Source: Marinobacterium_D sp050908845 (GTDB taxonomy: Bacteria; Pseudomonadota; Gammaproteobacteria; Pseudomonadales; Balneatricaceae). From it: DNA of 64,000 nt. Position 1 is the first letter of the stretch; every line of letters begins with the position of its first letter. The position numbers and the translations under genes are program-made. The stretch lies in contig NZ_CP194171.1 in assembly GCF_050908845.1 (NCBI RefSeq), forward strand, positions 2,356,001 through 2,420,000, read 5' to 3'. The notes beneath the pieces are model-generated. The model did not search any database and had not been told where the DNA came from. It saw only the letters and a program-made list of their open reading frames with translations. Of the stretch, positions 1 to 9,529 are shown in pieces.

Positions 1-370
1 TGAGCTCGATGCGAACGGGAATGGAGCGGCCAGAGCGGTGCCGGGCGGCCAGGGTATCCAGCTGTCCCATGGCCCGTGATCGACCGGATTTCGAGAACGT
101 GGTGCGCCAGTGCTCGTGGTGATGGCGTTGCTGCTCCGGCACCAGCTCTTCGACGCTCAACCCGATAAGGGCGCCGGGTTCGTAACCGAGCAGGCGGGCG
201 GCGGCGGGGTTGGCGTAACTGATCTTTCCATTTGGCTCAATACTGAGAATGGCCTGGGAGAGGTGGTCCGTCAGCGGTATCGAGGGATGAGCGACGCGGT
301 TTCGTTTTCCGACAAGCTGGCTTGCGAGAACTGCAAGCAACACCAGCGCCAATATCCAACCCACAATCAT
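1..370 (-). CDS. PAS-domain sensory protein, N-terminal part only (runs off the window start)
   Basis: Reading the minus strand from an ATG at 370 gives an unbroken frame to the window edge (123 codons). It opens with a hydrophobic segment (MIVGWILALVLLAVLA), likely a membrane anchor, followed by a PAS fold: ILSIEPNGKISYANPAAARL, then LLGYEPGALIG and a VPEQQRHHHEHW stretch. This is the usual PAS pattern of histidine kinases, GGDEF/EAL proteins and methyl-accepting proteins. The output domain lies outside the window, so the function cannot be fixed. The start codon is the first ATG after the upstream gap and directly precedes the membrane segment. Confidence 0.8.
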   Translation of the reverse strand, partial: MIVGWILALVLLAVLASQLVGKRNRVAHPSIPLTDHLSQAILSIEPNGKISYANPAAARLLGYEPGALIGLSVEELVPEQQRHHHEHWRTTFSKSGRSRAMGQLDTLAARHRSGRSIPVRIEL

Positions 371-808
371 TTAATGTCGCTCACTGCAAACAAATACATT
401 AACGCCAGCATAATGGCATAGCTGGTGTTGAATACAACCCGCGATTTGACCGCTATTAATGACGTACGTTTCGCTGCTAATCGATAGACCTGGGTGACCA
501 TTGATCTTTTGTGGTGTCAGCTGGAGACACAAGCTCTACAGCATCGCGGGCGGGGTGCTTAACTGTCGACACTTGTGAATTTATTTCGGGAGAGTGATAA
601 AAACGGGCAGATCATCCGTATCGCCCGGATTTCCTATCTTTCATCAATAAATATAGGGCTTGGGGGAGAAAATTACGCCTTTTGTCGTATCTCTTTTGGC
701 GATTCGATTAGATACAGTGGCACTGCGACGATGGGGATGTGTCAACAATAAACCATAATACCCCTGACAATTTCAGCGTCTAACAATAGAGATAAAGGGA
801 CCTGAGCC
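371..808. other. Intergenic region between divergent PAS gene and prpE
   Basis: No gene is supported here. The region must hold promoters for both flanking genes. A weak inverted repeat GTATCT-N17-AGATAC lies at 687-715, about 95 bases before prpE, and could be an operator. A GGGA ribosome-binding element sits just ahead of the prpE ATG. Confidence 0.4.
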
Positions 809-2701
809 ATGTCCTACCAAGCCGAATACAGCAAGTCCGTCGACAATCCGGAAGGTTTCTGGGCGGAAAAAGCAGCTGACCTACCCTGGTACACCCAACC
901 CCAAACGATTCTTTCCACTGATGAAAACGGCATCTACCGCTGGTTTGCGGATGGTGAGATGAACACCGCCTATATGGCGCTGGATTATCATGTGGAAAAC
1001 GGTCGGGGTGACCAGGATGCTCTGATCTACGATTCACCCGTTACCGGAACCAAGAGCAAGCTGACCTACAGCGAGATGCGCGATCAGGTGGCTCGTTTTG
1101 CCGGTGTGCTCAAGGCGCAGGGCGTGACCAAGGGCGACCGGGTCGTGCTTTACATGCCGATGGTGCCGGAAGCGTTGATAGCGATGCTGGCCGTGGCGCG
1201 CCTCGGTGCGATCCACTCAGTCGTGTTTGGCGGCTTTGCGCCCCATGAACTGGCTGTGCGTATCGATGATGCCGAGCCGAAAGTGGTGGTGAGCGCCTCC
1301 TGCGGTGTCGAAGTCTCCAAGGTGATCGAGTACAAGCCGATGCTGGATCAGGCGATTGAGCAATCCGCTCATAAGCCGGACCGCTGCATCATCCTGCAGC
1401 GCGAGCAGGCGACCGCTGAGCTCACGCCAGGGCGTGACCTGGACTGGGCCGCGGAGATGGAAACGGCAGAGCCAGCCGACTGCGTACCGGTCAAAGGCAC
1501 GGATCCGCTCTATATCCTGTACACCTCCGGTACCACCGGCAAGCCGAAAGGGGTGGTGCGTGATAACGGCGGCCACGCCGTGGCGCTGAAGTACTCGATG
1601 AAAGCGATCTATAACATGCAGCCGGGCGATGTGTTCTGGGCCGCATCCGATGTGGGCTGGGTCGTTGGTCACTCCTATATCGTGTACGGACCGCTGCTGG
1701 CGGGCTGCACCACCATCGTTTACGAAGGCAAGCCGGTACGTACTCCGGACAGTGGTGCCTTCTGGCGTGTGGTTGAGGAGTACAAGGCCAAGGCGCTGTT
1801 TGCCGCACCAACCGCCTTCCGTGCCATCAAGAAGGAAGATCCGGAAGCGGAGCAGATCAAGAAGTACGACCTGTCCTGCCTGCAGACCATCTTCATGGCG
1901 GGCGAGCGTCTGGACCCGCCGACCTACGACTGGACCGTCGGCAAGACCGGCAAGCCCGTGGTCGATCACTGGTGGCAGACCGAAACCGGTTGGGCGATCT
2001 GCGGTAACCTGATGGGTATCGAGCCAAAACAGCCGAAAGCGGGTTCCTCCACGCTGCCGGTGCCGGGCTTCAACGTGAAGATTCTTGGTATGGATGGTCA
2101 GGAACTGCCGCCGGGTGAGCAGGGCTCTATTGCTCTCAAGCTGCCGCTGCCGCCGAGCTGTCTGCCCACCATCTGGGGCGACTTCGAACGTTTCCGCACC
2201 GGTTACCTGTCTGACTTCCCCGGCTACTACACCTCCGGTGATGGTGGCTACAAGGATGAAGACGGTTATGTCTTTATCATGGGACGCACCGACGACGTGA
2301 TCAACGTGGCAGGTCACCGTCTCTCCACCGGTGAGATGGAAGAGATCGTTGCCGCCCACCCGGCGGTGGCCGAATGCGCGGTTATCGGTATCAACGACCC
2401 GCTCAAAGGGCAGGAGCCGATCGGCCTGGTACTGTTGAAAGATGGTGTCGAAGAGGACGAAGAGCAGCTGCAGACCGAACTGGTTGCCATGGTGCGCAAG
2501 GAGATCGGCCCCATCGCCTGCTTCCGTCGTGCGCTTGTGGTCCAGCGCCTGCCGAAAACCCGCTCCGGCAAGATCCTGCGCAAACTGCTGCGCCAGATCG
2601 CCGATGGTCAGGAGTATTCGGTACCCTCCACCATCGATGACCCGGCAAGCCTGTCCGAGATCGAAGAGATCATGGATACCCACGGGCTGGTTCAGCGCTG
2701 A
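809..2701 (+). CDS. prpE: Propionyl-CoA synthetase (acyl-CoA synthetase, PrpE type)
   Basis: AMP-forming acyl-CoA ligase of 630 aa, activating propionate (possibly also acetate) to its CoA thioester through an acyl-adenylate in the cytoplasm. The P-loop YTSGTTGKPKG is near residue 235 and continues as VVRDNGGHAVAL, a run typical of PrpE rather than Acs. The C-terminal domain keeps the A10 motif KTRSGKILRK near residue 586, whose lysine is catalytic and is the acetylation target in this family. Length matches PrpE (about 628 aa). No prpB/C/D genes are adjacent, so the enzyme probably serves general short-chain acid salvage. A strong terminator follows at 2727. Confidence 0.85.
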   Translation: MSYQAEYSKSVDNPEGFWAEKAADLPWYTQPQTILSTDENGIYRWFADGEMNTAYMALDYHVENGRGDQDALIYDSPVTGTKSKLTYSEMRDQVARFAGVLKAQGVTKGDRVVLYMPMVPEALIAMLAVARLGAIHSVVFGGFAPHELAVRIDDAEPKVVVSASCGVEVSKVIEYKPMLDQAIEQSAHKPDRCIILQREQATAELTPGRDLDWAAEMETAEPADCVPVKGTDPLYILYTSGTTGKPKGVVRDNGGHAVALKYSMKAIYNMQPGDVFWAASDVGWVVGHSYIVYGPLLAGCTTIVYEGKPVRTPDSGAFWRVVEEYKAKALFAAPTAFRAIKKEDPEAEQIKKYDLSCLQTIFMAGERLDPPTYDWTVGKTGKPVVDHWWQTETGWAICGNLMGIEPKQPKAGSSTLPVPGFNVKILGMDGQELPPGEQGSIALKLPLPPSCLPTIWGDFERFRTGYLSDFPGYYTSGDGGYKDEDGYVFIMGRTDDVINVAGHRLSTGEMEEIVAAHPAVAECAVIGINDPLKGQEPIGLVLLKDGVEEDEEQLQTELVAMVRKEIGPIACFRRALVVQRLPKTRSGKILRKLLRQIADGQEYSVPSTIDDPASLSEIEEIMDTHGLVQR

Positions 2702-2726
2702 CAGTTATCTATACCGGAATGCCCAC

Positions 2727-2757
2727 AAGCCGCTTCTCTCAGGGGAGGCGGCTTTTT
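2727..2757 (+). terminator. Rho-independent terminator of prpE
   Basis: AAGCCGC and GCGGCTT arms with extra internal pairs around a TCAG loop, followed directly by a T run. It lies 25 bases after the prpE stop. Confidence 0.85.
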
Positions 2758-2844
2758 CATTTCAGGGGCGCTGATTGCGGCGTGTGTTGCTGGCCGCTTC
2801 GTATCCCCCTAAGCCGTTGACTCTCCTCCAGTATTCAAAGTTTT

Positions 2845-2866
2845 GCCAAGCTGATGTAGTCTTGGC
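2845..2866. promoter_or_regulatory. Inverted repeat upstream of the IclR gene
   Basis: GCCAAG-N10-CTTGGC, about 85 bases before the IclR start and flanked by TTGCC/GGCAA bases that extend the symmetry. It is a candidate operator for autoregulation. No direct evidence is available. Confidence 0.35.
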
Positions 2867-2950
2867 GGCAATACTTATAATTAATTACGTTTCAGGAACA
2901 CAATCTCGCCATGGAAGTGCCTGCATTTTATTAACCAGCGGAGCTCCCTG

Positions 2951-3745
2951 ATGGGCAAGTCAATCGAATCTCTCGCCCGTGGTCTGCAGGTTATTGAAGC
3001 CATTCGTCAGCATTCACCCGCCTCACTGGCTGTCCTGCACAAGCAAACCGGTATCAATAAGGCGACGCTGCTGCGTATTCTGAAAACGCTGCAGGAAGCG
3101 GGCTGGGTGTTTCGCGCCGTGGGGGACTCCTGTTACCGGCTCTCTTTTACGCTGAATCGAAAGGTGACCGATAGCTGTCCGGAAGGGCAGTTGGCGGAGC
3201 TTGCGGCGCCCATTATCCAGGAGTTTCAGGGTCGTTTACGCTGGCCCGTGGATATCGCTATGCGTGATGGGCTTACGATGAAAATCGTAGAGTCTACCCG
3301 CGTGCAGTCGGTGTTTATTCTCAATCGCCAGGTTATGGGATTACGGTTGCCTTTTCTGTTTTCCGGCATAGGTCGTGCTTACTTGGCGTTCTGCCCCGAT
3401 GAAGAGAGGCGCAGTATTATTGCTGAGCTTCGCTCCATGAAGGGTAAAGAGGGGCGTTTGGCCAATGATACCCTGTGGTTGCAGAAGCTGCTCGATCAAA
3501 CCCGCCGCCAGGGATACGGGGTCAGAGAGTCTTCCTATTTCGGCGTAGGAACCACCGAGGGGGAGCAGGTTGAAGCGATGGCGGTGCCTGTTTTCCATGG
3601 CGAACGGGTGGCTGCGACGGTAACCATGTCCTGGCCCAAGGGGGCGATTGCTCAGTCTGAACTTTCCAGGGATTACTATCCTTTGCTGCGAAGTGTCGCC
3701 GACCGTTTATCAGAACAATTGCAGGCCCAGTTGCCCGCCATTTGA
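2951..3745 (+). CDS. IclR-family transcriptional regulator
   Basis: 264 aa. A winged helix-turn-helix occupies about residues 5-65 (SIESLARGLQVIEAIRQHSP, then TGINKATLLRILKTLQEAGW). It is followed by an IclR ligand-binding domain with the conserved WPVDIA and VMGLRLPFLFSGIGRAYLAF segments. These resemble MhpR-type regulators of aromatic catabolism, but the inducer cannot be read from the sequence. GGAGC precedes the ATG. The gene is isolated from prpE by a terminator and followed 111 bases later by the SulP gene, which it might control along with itself. Confident as to family, not target. Confidence 0.8.
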   Translation: MGKSIESLARGLQVIEAIRQHSPASLAVLHKQTGINKATLLRILKTLQEAGWVFRAVGDSCYRLSFTLNRKVTDSCPEGQLAELAAPIIQEFQGRLRWPVDIAMRDGLTMKIVESTRVQSVFILNRQVMGLRLPFLFSGIGRAYLAFCPDEERRSIIAELRSMKGKEGRLANDTLWLQKLLDQTRRQGYGVRESSYFGVGTTEGEQVEAMAVPVFHGERVAATVTMSWPKGAIAQSELSRDYYPLLRSVADRLSEQLQAQLPAI

Positions 3746-3856
3746 GCGCTAGGTTTCGCATATGTGTTTCGCAGAGCGAAACATTTTGTCGTTGCTAACG
3801 CCCTTTCCGCTAAGCTGCCCGCCCGGCAACCCCAAACTCGAGGAGAAGGGCGTTAC

Positions 3857-5608
3857 ATGGCAGCACGATCCTACAACAGATTTCTTCCTTTTCTGCGCTG
3901 GCGCGACCAGGTTACCCGAGACAACCTGAAAGCCGACTTTATGGCCGGTTTGACCGGCATGGTGTTAGTGCTTCCGCAGGCGGTGGCCTATGCGTTTATC
4001 GCCGGATTGCCCCCAGTGTATGGCCTCTATACGGCCATGGTATCGGCGGTGATCGCGTCTTTGTTCGGTTCCTCCTGGCATGTGATATCAGGCCCCACCG
4101 CTGCGTTATCGATCGTGGTTATGAGTGTGATCAGCGGGTTGGGGGATTTCTCAACCGAACAGTATGTCGGTCTGATGATCAGTCTAACGCTGTTGACCGG
4201 CTTGATTCAGTTGGCGCTGGGGCTGTTCCGCATGGGTAGCCTGGTCAACTTCATATCGCATACGGTGGTGGTCGGCTTTACCGCCGGGGCGGCAATCCTG
4301 ATTGCCGTGAGCCAGCTCAAGCATGTGCTCGGGATCGAACTGCCTGGCGGGCTTTCCGTTGTCGCCACCCTGGAGTACCTGGCAGAACGGATCAGTGAAC
4401 TGAGTCCCACCGCACTGGTGGCCGGTCTGGTGACACTGGTGGTTGCCGTGCTGGTACGCAAGATCAATCGCAAGCTGCCCCATCTTCTGGTCGGCATGGC
4501 GGCGGGCAGTATTACCTGTTACCTGATGGATCCTGCAGGTAATGCGGTCGCTTATGTCGGCGCGCTGCCCGGTCAGCTGCCAACTCCCGTGCTGCCCGAT
4601 TTCTCCTTTGCAACCCTGCAGTCGCTGGCATCCGGAGCCTTGGCGGTGGCCCTGCTGGGGTTGATCGAGGCGGTGTCTATCGCCCGCGCAATCGCGGTGC
4701 GCTCGCACCAGCAGATCGATGGCAACCAGGAGTTTATTGGCCAGGGCCTGTCCAATGTGGTCGGCAGCTTCTTTGCCTGCTATGCCAGCAGTGCCTCCTT
4801 TACCCGCTCCGGTGCCAATTATGATGCCGGGGCCCGTACACCTTTGGCGGCGGTATTTGCAGCTGTGCTGCTGGCGCTGGTGGTGGTGACCCTGCCGCAG
4901 CTGACCGCGCGGCTGCCGCTGGCGGTGATGGGTGGCTCCATACTGCTAATCGCCTGGAACCTGATCGATCTCGGCGCGATCCGTCACATTCTGTCCAGCA
5001 ACCGCTCAGAAGCGGCGATTCTGCTGGTCACCCTGTTTTCGACGCTGCTGGTCGCGCTGGAGTTTGCCATCTATATAGGCGTGCTGCTGTCCCTGGCGCT
5101 CTACCTGCGCCGTACCTCTCAGCCGCGGGTCACAGAGGTGGCGCCGTTGCAGGAAGGGGAGCGGCGTCATATCCGCAATGTGCAGCGCTACGCTCTGGAT
5201 GAATGCCCTCACCTCAAGATTATCCGTGTTGATGGTTCGCTGTTTTTTGGTGCTGTGGACCATGTGCAGCAGGAGATCCGCCGGCTGACGGCGACCGGTA
5301 GTGGGGTCAAACATATCCTGCTGATAGGCAAGGGAATCAACTTTATCGATGTCGCCGGTGTCGAGATGCTGCATCAGGAGATAGTGCGGCTGGAAAGGCT
5401 GGGCGGGCAGCTGTTGTTCAGCTCCATGAAGGGAACGGTGATGGATGAGCTCAAGCGTACCGGTGCCTTGCAGCAGTTAGGTGTTGAACGCTTTTATGAA
5501 ACACCGCGTCTGGCTATCGGTAGCCTGATTCCCGAGGTTGATCAGGATCGTTGTGCCAGCTGTAGCAAAAGGATTTTCAACGACTGTCCAGCGCCCCGGC
5601 AGGGATAG
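3857..5608 (+). CDS. SulP-family anion transporter with STAS domain
   Basis: 583 aa from the ATG at 3857, which has AGGAGA at the right spacing; a longer in-frame start at 3764 lacks one. The N-terminal SulP signature is seen (LPQAVAYAFIAGLPPVYGLY, then SGPTAALSIVV), followed by about 10-12 membrane segments to residue 420 and a cytoplasmic STAS domain near 445-550 (LKIIRVDGSLFFGAVDHVQ). SulP proteins carry sulfate, bicarbonate or dicarboxylates into the cell. The C-terminus has a short cysteine cluster (CASCSKRIFNDC), unusual and possibly metal-binding or redox-sensitive. With several sulfate-ester enzymes downstream, sulfate is an attractive but unproven substrate. Confidence 0.85.
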   Translation: MAARSYNRFLPFLRWRDQVTRDNLKADFMAGLTGMVLVLPQAVAYAFIAGLPPVYGLYTAMVSAVIASLFGSSWHVISGPTAALSIVVMSVISGLGDFSTEQYVGLMISLTLLTGLIQLALGLFRMGSLVNFISHTVVVGFTAGAAILIAVSQLKHVLGIELPGGLSVVATLEYLAERISELSPTALVAGLVTLVVAVLVRKINRKLPHLLVGMAAGSITCYLMDPAGNAVAYVGALPGQLPTPVLPDFSFATLQSLASGALAVALLGLIEAVSIARAIAVRSHQQIDGNQEFIGQGLSNVVGSFFACYASSASFTRSGANYDAGARTPLAAVFAAVLLALVVVTLPQLTARLPLAVMGGSILLIAWNLIDLGAIRHILSSNRSEAAILLVTLFSTLLVALEFAIYIGVLLSLALYLRRTSQPRVTEVAPLQEGERRHIRNVQRYALDECPHLKIIRVDGSLFFGAVDHVQQEIRRLTATGSGVKHILLIGKGINFIDVAGVEMLHQEIVRLERLGGQLLFSSMKGTVMDELKRTGALQQLGVERFYETPRLAIGSLIPEVDQDRCASCSKRIFNDCPAPRQG

Positions 5609-5642
5609 GGGGCGCCGCCCCTGCCGGCCCCACTTCCTTTTC
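5596..5642 (+). terminator. Possible terminator after the SulP gene
   Basis: CCGGCAGGG and CCCTGCCGG arms (5596-5604 and 5619-5627) overlap the end of the SulP reading frame and are followed by a pyrimidine-rich stretch. The T run is imperfect. Confidence 0.5.
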
Positions 5643-5748
5643 TGCCTGGTGATTCATTTTATCTATATACCGGTGTGAATCTTGTCTATTTGGCTATTGC
5701 TCGATGAGGTAATCTCGACGCATAACGACAAGATAAACCGGGAAAAGC

Positions 5749-7371
5749 ATGGCAACGAATAAATCGAACTCTCAGGAGTATGACTACATCATCGTCGGTG
5801 GCGGATCCGCCGGGTGTGTATTGGCCGCACGTCTGGCCGAATCAGGCGAGCATTCAGTGGCGTTGGTGGAAGAGGGGCGCTCTGACGTAAACCCCTGGAT
5901 CCATATACCGGCCACTTTCTTTCTGGCACTGCAATCTCGTGACGCCAGTACCATCGTTTCGGAACCTGACTCCTCGCTCGGCATGAAACGCTTCGTGGTG
6001 CCCCAGGGGCGGGTGCTGGGCGGCGGCTCCTCGGTCAACGGTATGCTCTATATGCGTGGCCAGGCCAAAGACTATGACGAATGGGCCAGCATCCACGGTT
6101 GCGAGGGCTGGAGTTACAAGGACGTGCTGCCGACCTATATCGCGCAGGAAAATAACGCGCGCCTGCAGAACAGCTACCATGGTCTGCGCGGACCCCTGGT
6201 GATCGGCGATCCCGAGTACCGCCACCCGCTGAACAAAGCCTGTATCGATGCGGCTATCGAGGCGGGGATCAAGCCGTCTGATGACTTTAACGGTGACACC
6301 CAGGAAGGCGCCGGCTGGTACCAGGTAACGGCCAAGGGTGGCAAGCGCAAGTCGGCCGCGGTCTGTTTCCTGCGTCCGGTCGAGAAGCAGAAAAATTTCC
6401 ATCTGGTGAGCGAAACGATCGCCACCCGCATCCGGTTTGACGGCAAGCGTGCAGTCGCTGTCGAGACGGTCGACAAGGCAGGACGCAGCGGTGAGCTGAA
6501 GTGCCGCAAGGAGATCGTCCTGACCGCCGGCAGCTTCCAGAGCCCCAAACTGCTGATGCTCTCCGGCATCGGCCCCAAAGATCACCTGGAGTCCTTCGGT
6601 ATTGATGTGCTGGTTGATGCCCCTTCTGTGGGCGGAAACTACCAGGACCACGTTGGTGTACCGGTCACGCGAAAACTGGCCAAGCCGATTGGGCTCCACG
6701 GTTCCAATAAAGGTCTCAAGGCGCTGAAACATGGCATCGACTACTTTATTTTCCGGCGTGGACTGCTGACCTCCAACCTGCTGGAAGCGGGTGCCTGTGT
6801 CGATACCAACGGCGATGGGCGTCCTGATGTGCAGTTCAACTTCGCCCCCTTTGCGCCGGGCCGGCCGGGCGAGCCGCCACTGGAGCTGCATGGGTACCAT
6901 ATTCACCCGATGACTATGCGTCCTGCGTCCCGTGGTCGCGTGTTTCTTAAATCCGCCGATCCGCTAGATCCACCGCGGCTTGAGGCCTCAGCCCTTGAAT
7001 CCGAGGAAGATCTGGACACGCTGCGCAGGGGCGTTCGCCTGGCTCGCAAGATCTATCAGCAGAGTCCGCTGAAGGAGTTCATGGGCGAGGAGATCTGGCC
7101 GGGTGCCGATATCGATACGGATACAGATAACGAAGCATTTGATGATGCGATTCGTCAGCAGGCGCGTACCATCTACCATCCGGCAGGTACCTGCCGCATG
7201 GGTGGCGATGCAGAGTCGGTTGTCGATGTGCGCCTGAAGGTGCGAGGTGTCGAAGGGTTGCGTGTCGCTGACTGTTCCGTGATGCCTGCGCTGGTATCCG
7301 GCAACACCAATGCGCCGACGATGATGATCGCGGGACGCGCGGCTGAATTTATTTTAAATGAAAATGAATAA
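5749..7371 (+). CDS. GMC-family FAD alcohol oxidoreductase (copy 1)
   Basis: 540 aa. FAD-binding Rossmann motif YIIVGGGSAGCVLAARLAE at about 14-32, GMC signature GRVLGGGSSVNGMLYMRG near 88-105, second signature TAGSFQSPKLLMLSGIGP, catalytic histidine in YHPAGTCRMG near 477-486 and the C-terminal SGNTNAP near 517. Enzymes of this group (choline dehydrogenase, alkanol and aromatic alcohol dehydrogenases) oxidise an alcohol to an aldehyde. No signal peptide is visible. Copy 1 stands alone, with a universal stress protein after it and no transporter or aldehyde dehydrogenase in its unit, so the substrate is unknown. Confidence 0.85.
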   Translation: MATNKSNSQEYDYIIVGGGSAGCVLAARLAESGEHSVALVEEGRSDVNPWIHIPATFFLALQSRDASTIVSEPDSSLGMKRFVVPQGRVLGGGSSVNGMLYMRGQAKDYDEWASIHGCEGWSYKDVLPTYIAQENNARLQNSYHGLRGPLVIGDPEYRHPLNKACIDAAIEAGIKPSDDFNGDTQEGAGWYQVTAKGGKRKSAAVCFLRPVEKQKNFHLVSETIATRIRFDGKRAVAVETVDKAGRSGELKCRKEIVLTAGSFQSPKLLMLSGIGPKDHLESFGIDVLVDAPSVGGNYQDHVGVPVTRKLAKPIGLHGSNKGLKALKHGIDYFIFRRGLLTSNLLEAGACVDTNGDGRPDVQFNFAPFAPGRPGEPPLELHGYHIHPMTMRPASRGRVFLKSADPLDPPRLEASALESEEDLDTLRRGVRLARKIYQQSPLKEFMGEEIWPGADIDTDTDNEAFDDAIRQQARTIYHPAGTCRMGGDAESVVDVRLKVRGVEGLRVADCSVMPALVSGNTNAPTMMIAGRAAEFILNENE

Positions 7372-7484
7372 TTCTTTGTAAAGGTTAATACAAAGGCATT
7401 TATATTAAAGTATTGTTGTTTTATTCCGCCCGTTACACTACTAAAAGAGTAGCGGGTATTCATTCATAAAGATGGGGTTGATTT

Positions 7485-7973
7485 ATGAGTAGCAAAATAA
7501 AAACAATTCTATATGCTTCCGACTTGATCAATTATGATGCCAAGAAGGTGTTTGGTACCGCCGTCGAGCAGAGCATAGCGCACGGCGCAAAGATAACCTT
7601 CCTGAACGTTATCGAACCGGTTGATGAAAATACCAAGCTTTACCTGTCAAACTATCTGACCCTTGAGGAGCTGGATAAAATTGGCTCAGATAATGAAGGC
7701 AATGTCCACGCGGATATCGAACAAAGAATCAGGTCTTTCTGTGAGACTGAGGTTAGTGACGAAACGAAGCTGGATATTGAAGATATAGATATCAAGGTGG
7801 TATACGGCCGGCCGGACGAGATGATCGTGAAGGTCGCCGATGAGATAGGCGCCGATCTGATTGTGATGGGAACGCATACGCGCAACCGGTTAAGCAACCT
7901 GGTGCATCACTCGGTCGCACATTACGTGATGGTGCATGCCAACTGCCCCGTACTGGTCGATCATATAAAGTAG
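7485..7973 (+). CDS. Universal stress protein (UspA family) with degenerate nucleotide motif
   Basis: 162 aa single Usp domain, from ILYASDLINYD at the N-terminus to the C-terminal GADLIVMGTHTRNRLSNLVH and CPVLV strand. In ATP-binding Usps the motif G-x2-G-x9-G-S/T is found; here the second and third glycines read T and H (GTHT and HHS), so ATP binding is doubtful, as in UspA proper. It lies 113 bases after GMC copy 1 and ends at a strong bidirectional terminator. Likely a cytoplasmic stress-response protein. Confidence 0.85.
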   Translation: MSSKIKTILYASDLINYDAKKVFGTAVEQSIAHGAKITFLNVIEPVDENTKLYLSNYLTLEELDKIGSDNEGNVHADIEQRIRSFCETEVSDETKLDIEDIDIKVVYGRPDEMIVKVADEIGADLIVMGTHTRNRLSNLVHHSVAHYVMVHANCPVLVDHIK

Positions 7974-8002
7974 CTCGATCTTTTTAACTACCGGCTGATA
8001 AT

Positions 8003-8032
8003 AAAAACGGGCAGTGAAAACTGCCCGTTTTT
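8003..8032. terminator. Bidirectional terminator between convergent genes
   Basis: AAAAACGGGCAGT and ACTGCCCGTTTTT arms around a short loop. A-rich and T-rich ends serve both the Usp gene on the plus strand and the aldehyde dehydrogenase on the minus strand. Confidence 0.9.
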
Positions 8033-8036
8033 GCGT

Positions 8037-9449
8037 TTACTTCACGATATGGTGCGTGTGGGTCCGGGTGTACTCATGCAGACCCTCTTCGCCAAACTCC
8101 ACTCCGATCCCGGACTGCTTGCAGCCGCCGAACGGTGCGGCGGGATGCAGGTCACCATGGCCGTTAATCCAGGTTGAGCCACACTCCATCCGGTGCGCGA
8201 TATCGGAAGCGAGCTCCATATCCTTGCCCCAGACTGAACCAGCCAGGCCTTCATCGGTATCGTTTGCCATCGCCAAGGCTTCATCCAGGTTGGAGTAACG
8301 GATCACCGGCAGGATGGGGCCAAACTGCTCTTCCTGAACAATGCGGGAGCGTTGATCCACATCGGCAACAATCGTGGGATCGATAAAGTAGCCGCGCTCA
8401 AGCGATGAGTTACCGCCGCAGAGAATTCGACCGCCCGTTGCCCGGATATCATCAAGCAAAGCGTTCAGGTAGTCATACTGAGCCTTGTTCTGTACCGGGC
8501 CGAAGGTCACGCCCTCATCCAGACCGTTACCGACCTTTTGTTTGGAGGCTACTGCCACCAGTTTGTCGCACAGGGCATCGTACATATCCTCATGGACGTA
8601 CAGGCGCTTCAATGCTGCACAGGTTTGTCCCATGTTTTTAAATGCGGCAATAAACAGCGGTTGGGCAATGCTGTCGAGATCCGCGTCAGGCAGCACGATA
8701 CCGGCGTCATTACCGCCCAGCTCAAGTGTCAGGCGCTTCAGGTTGCCCGCGGCTGCGCGCATGATCTGTTTGCCAGTACGGGTGGAGCCGGTAAAAACGA
8801 CCTTGTTAATACCTGGATGTTCGCTGATCGCCTGGCCGATTTCGCCAGCACCGGTGACGATATTGACGACACCAGCCGGCAGTTCGTCGGCGATGATCTC
8901 GATCAGTCGCAGGGCGTTGAAGGGGGTGTATTCCGAAGGTTTGCAGACCACGGTGTTACCGGTGCGAATGGCCGGCATGATGTGCCAGATCAGGATCATC
9001 AGCGGCCAGTTCCAGGGCGTGATGGAGGCAACAACGCCGAGGGGCTTGCGGTGAACTTCGATCCGCTTTTCCGGTGAATCGAGCACCAGGTCGACCTTCA
9101 GTTCCAGATTGGCGGTGTACCGGGTCCAGGCCACGGACGCGGCAACTTCGCGCTGTGCGATCATCAGCGGCTTGCCCTGTTCGCTGACCAGAATGCGGGC
9201 GAGTTCGTCGCTGTGTTCTTCGATACGGTCTGCGATACGCAGCAAGGCGTCTTTTCTTACCTGATCATCGCAGCGACTCCAGTCTGCAAAGGCGTCCCGG
9301 GCTGCCGCGACTGCCTGGTCAAGCTGGCTGACCGATGCCTGAGGGCTGGAGGCAACCACTTCTTCCGTTGCCGGGTTTATCACGGGCTGGCTGCCTTGCT
9401 CGCCAGCAACCGTGGTGCCGTTGATCACAAGGGTATCGCAGTATTTCAT
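8037..9449 (-). CDS. NAD(P)-dependent aldehyde dehydrogenase (copy A)
   Basis: 470 aa from the ATG at 9449, preceded by GGAG; an upstream in-frame start has no such site. Catalytic Glu243 lies in LTLELGGND and Cys277 in NMGQTCAALKR; the SITPWNWPL cofactor segment is near 142-150. It oxidises an aldehyde to the acid in the cytoplasm. A close paralogue lies at 48450-49865 with the same GGND and MGQTCAALKRLYVHE wording. It sits downstream of the alkyl sulfatase on the same strand but a terminator separates them, so it may have its own promoter. A role in oxidising the aldehyde derived from alcohols released by the sulfatase is inference. Confidence 0.85.
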   Translation of the reverse strand: MKYCDTLVINGTTVAGEQGSQPVINPATEEVVASSPQASVSQLDQAVAAARDAFADWSRCDDQVRKDALLRIADRIEEHSDELARILVSEQGKPLMIAQREVAASVAWTRYTANLELKVDLVLDSPEKRIEVHRKPLGVVASITPWNWPLMILIWHIMPAIRTGNTVVCKPSEYTPFNALRLIEIIADELPAGVVNIVTGAGEIGQAISEHPGINKVVFTGSTRTGKQIMRAAAGNLKRLTLELGGNDAGIVLPDADLDSIAQPLFIAAFKNMGQTCAALKRLYVHEDMYDALCDKLVAVASKQKVGNGLDEGVTFGPVQNKAQYDYLNALLDDIRATGGRILCGGNSSLERGYFIDPTIVADVDQRSRIVQEEQFGPILPVIRYSNLDEALAMANDTDEGLAGSVWGKDMELASDIAHRMECGSTWINGHGDLHPAAPFGGCKQSGIGVEFGEEGLHEYTRTHTHHIVK

Positions 9450-9529
9450 AGATGATCTCCAGATTTTTAGTCTCATTTTATGGTCTGGCGAAGGGAATCT
9501 TGCGATTGGGTTCGTCAGGTGAAACGCAA

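Noticed and set aside
110..421. Short plus-strand open frame at the window start
   Set aside because: The minus strand here encodes a clear membrane segment and PAS domain, which explains the open frame.
687..715. Inverted repeat GTATCT-N17-AGATAC before prpE
   Set aside because: Short arms and long spacer could arise by chance in AT-rich sequence; kept only as a note in the intergenic entry.
1217..2683. Long open frame on the minus strand opposite prpE
   Set aside because: It is an antisense shadow of a well-supported acyl-CoA synthetase; composition is rich in G, H and R and no family pattern is seen.
5854..6906. 350-codon open frame opposite GMC copy 1
   Set aside because: Antisense to conserved GMC motifs; no recognisable domain.
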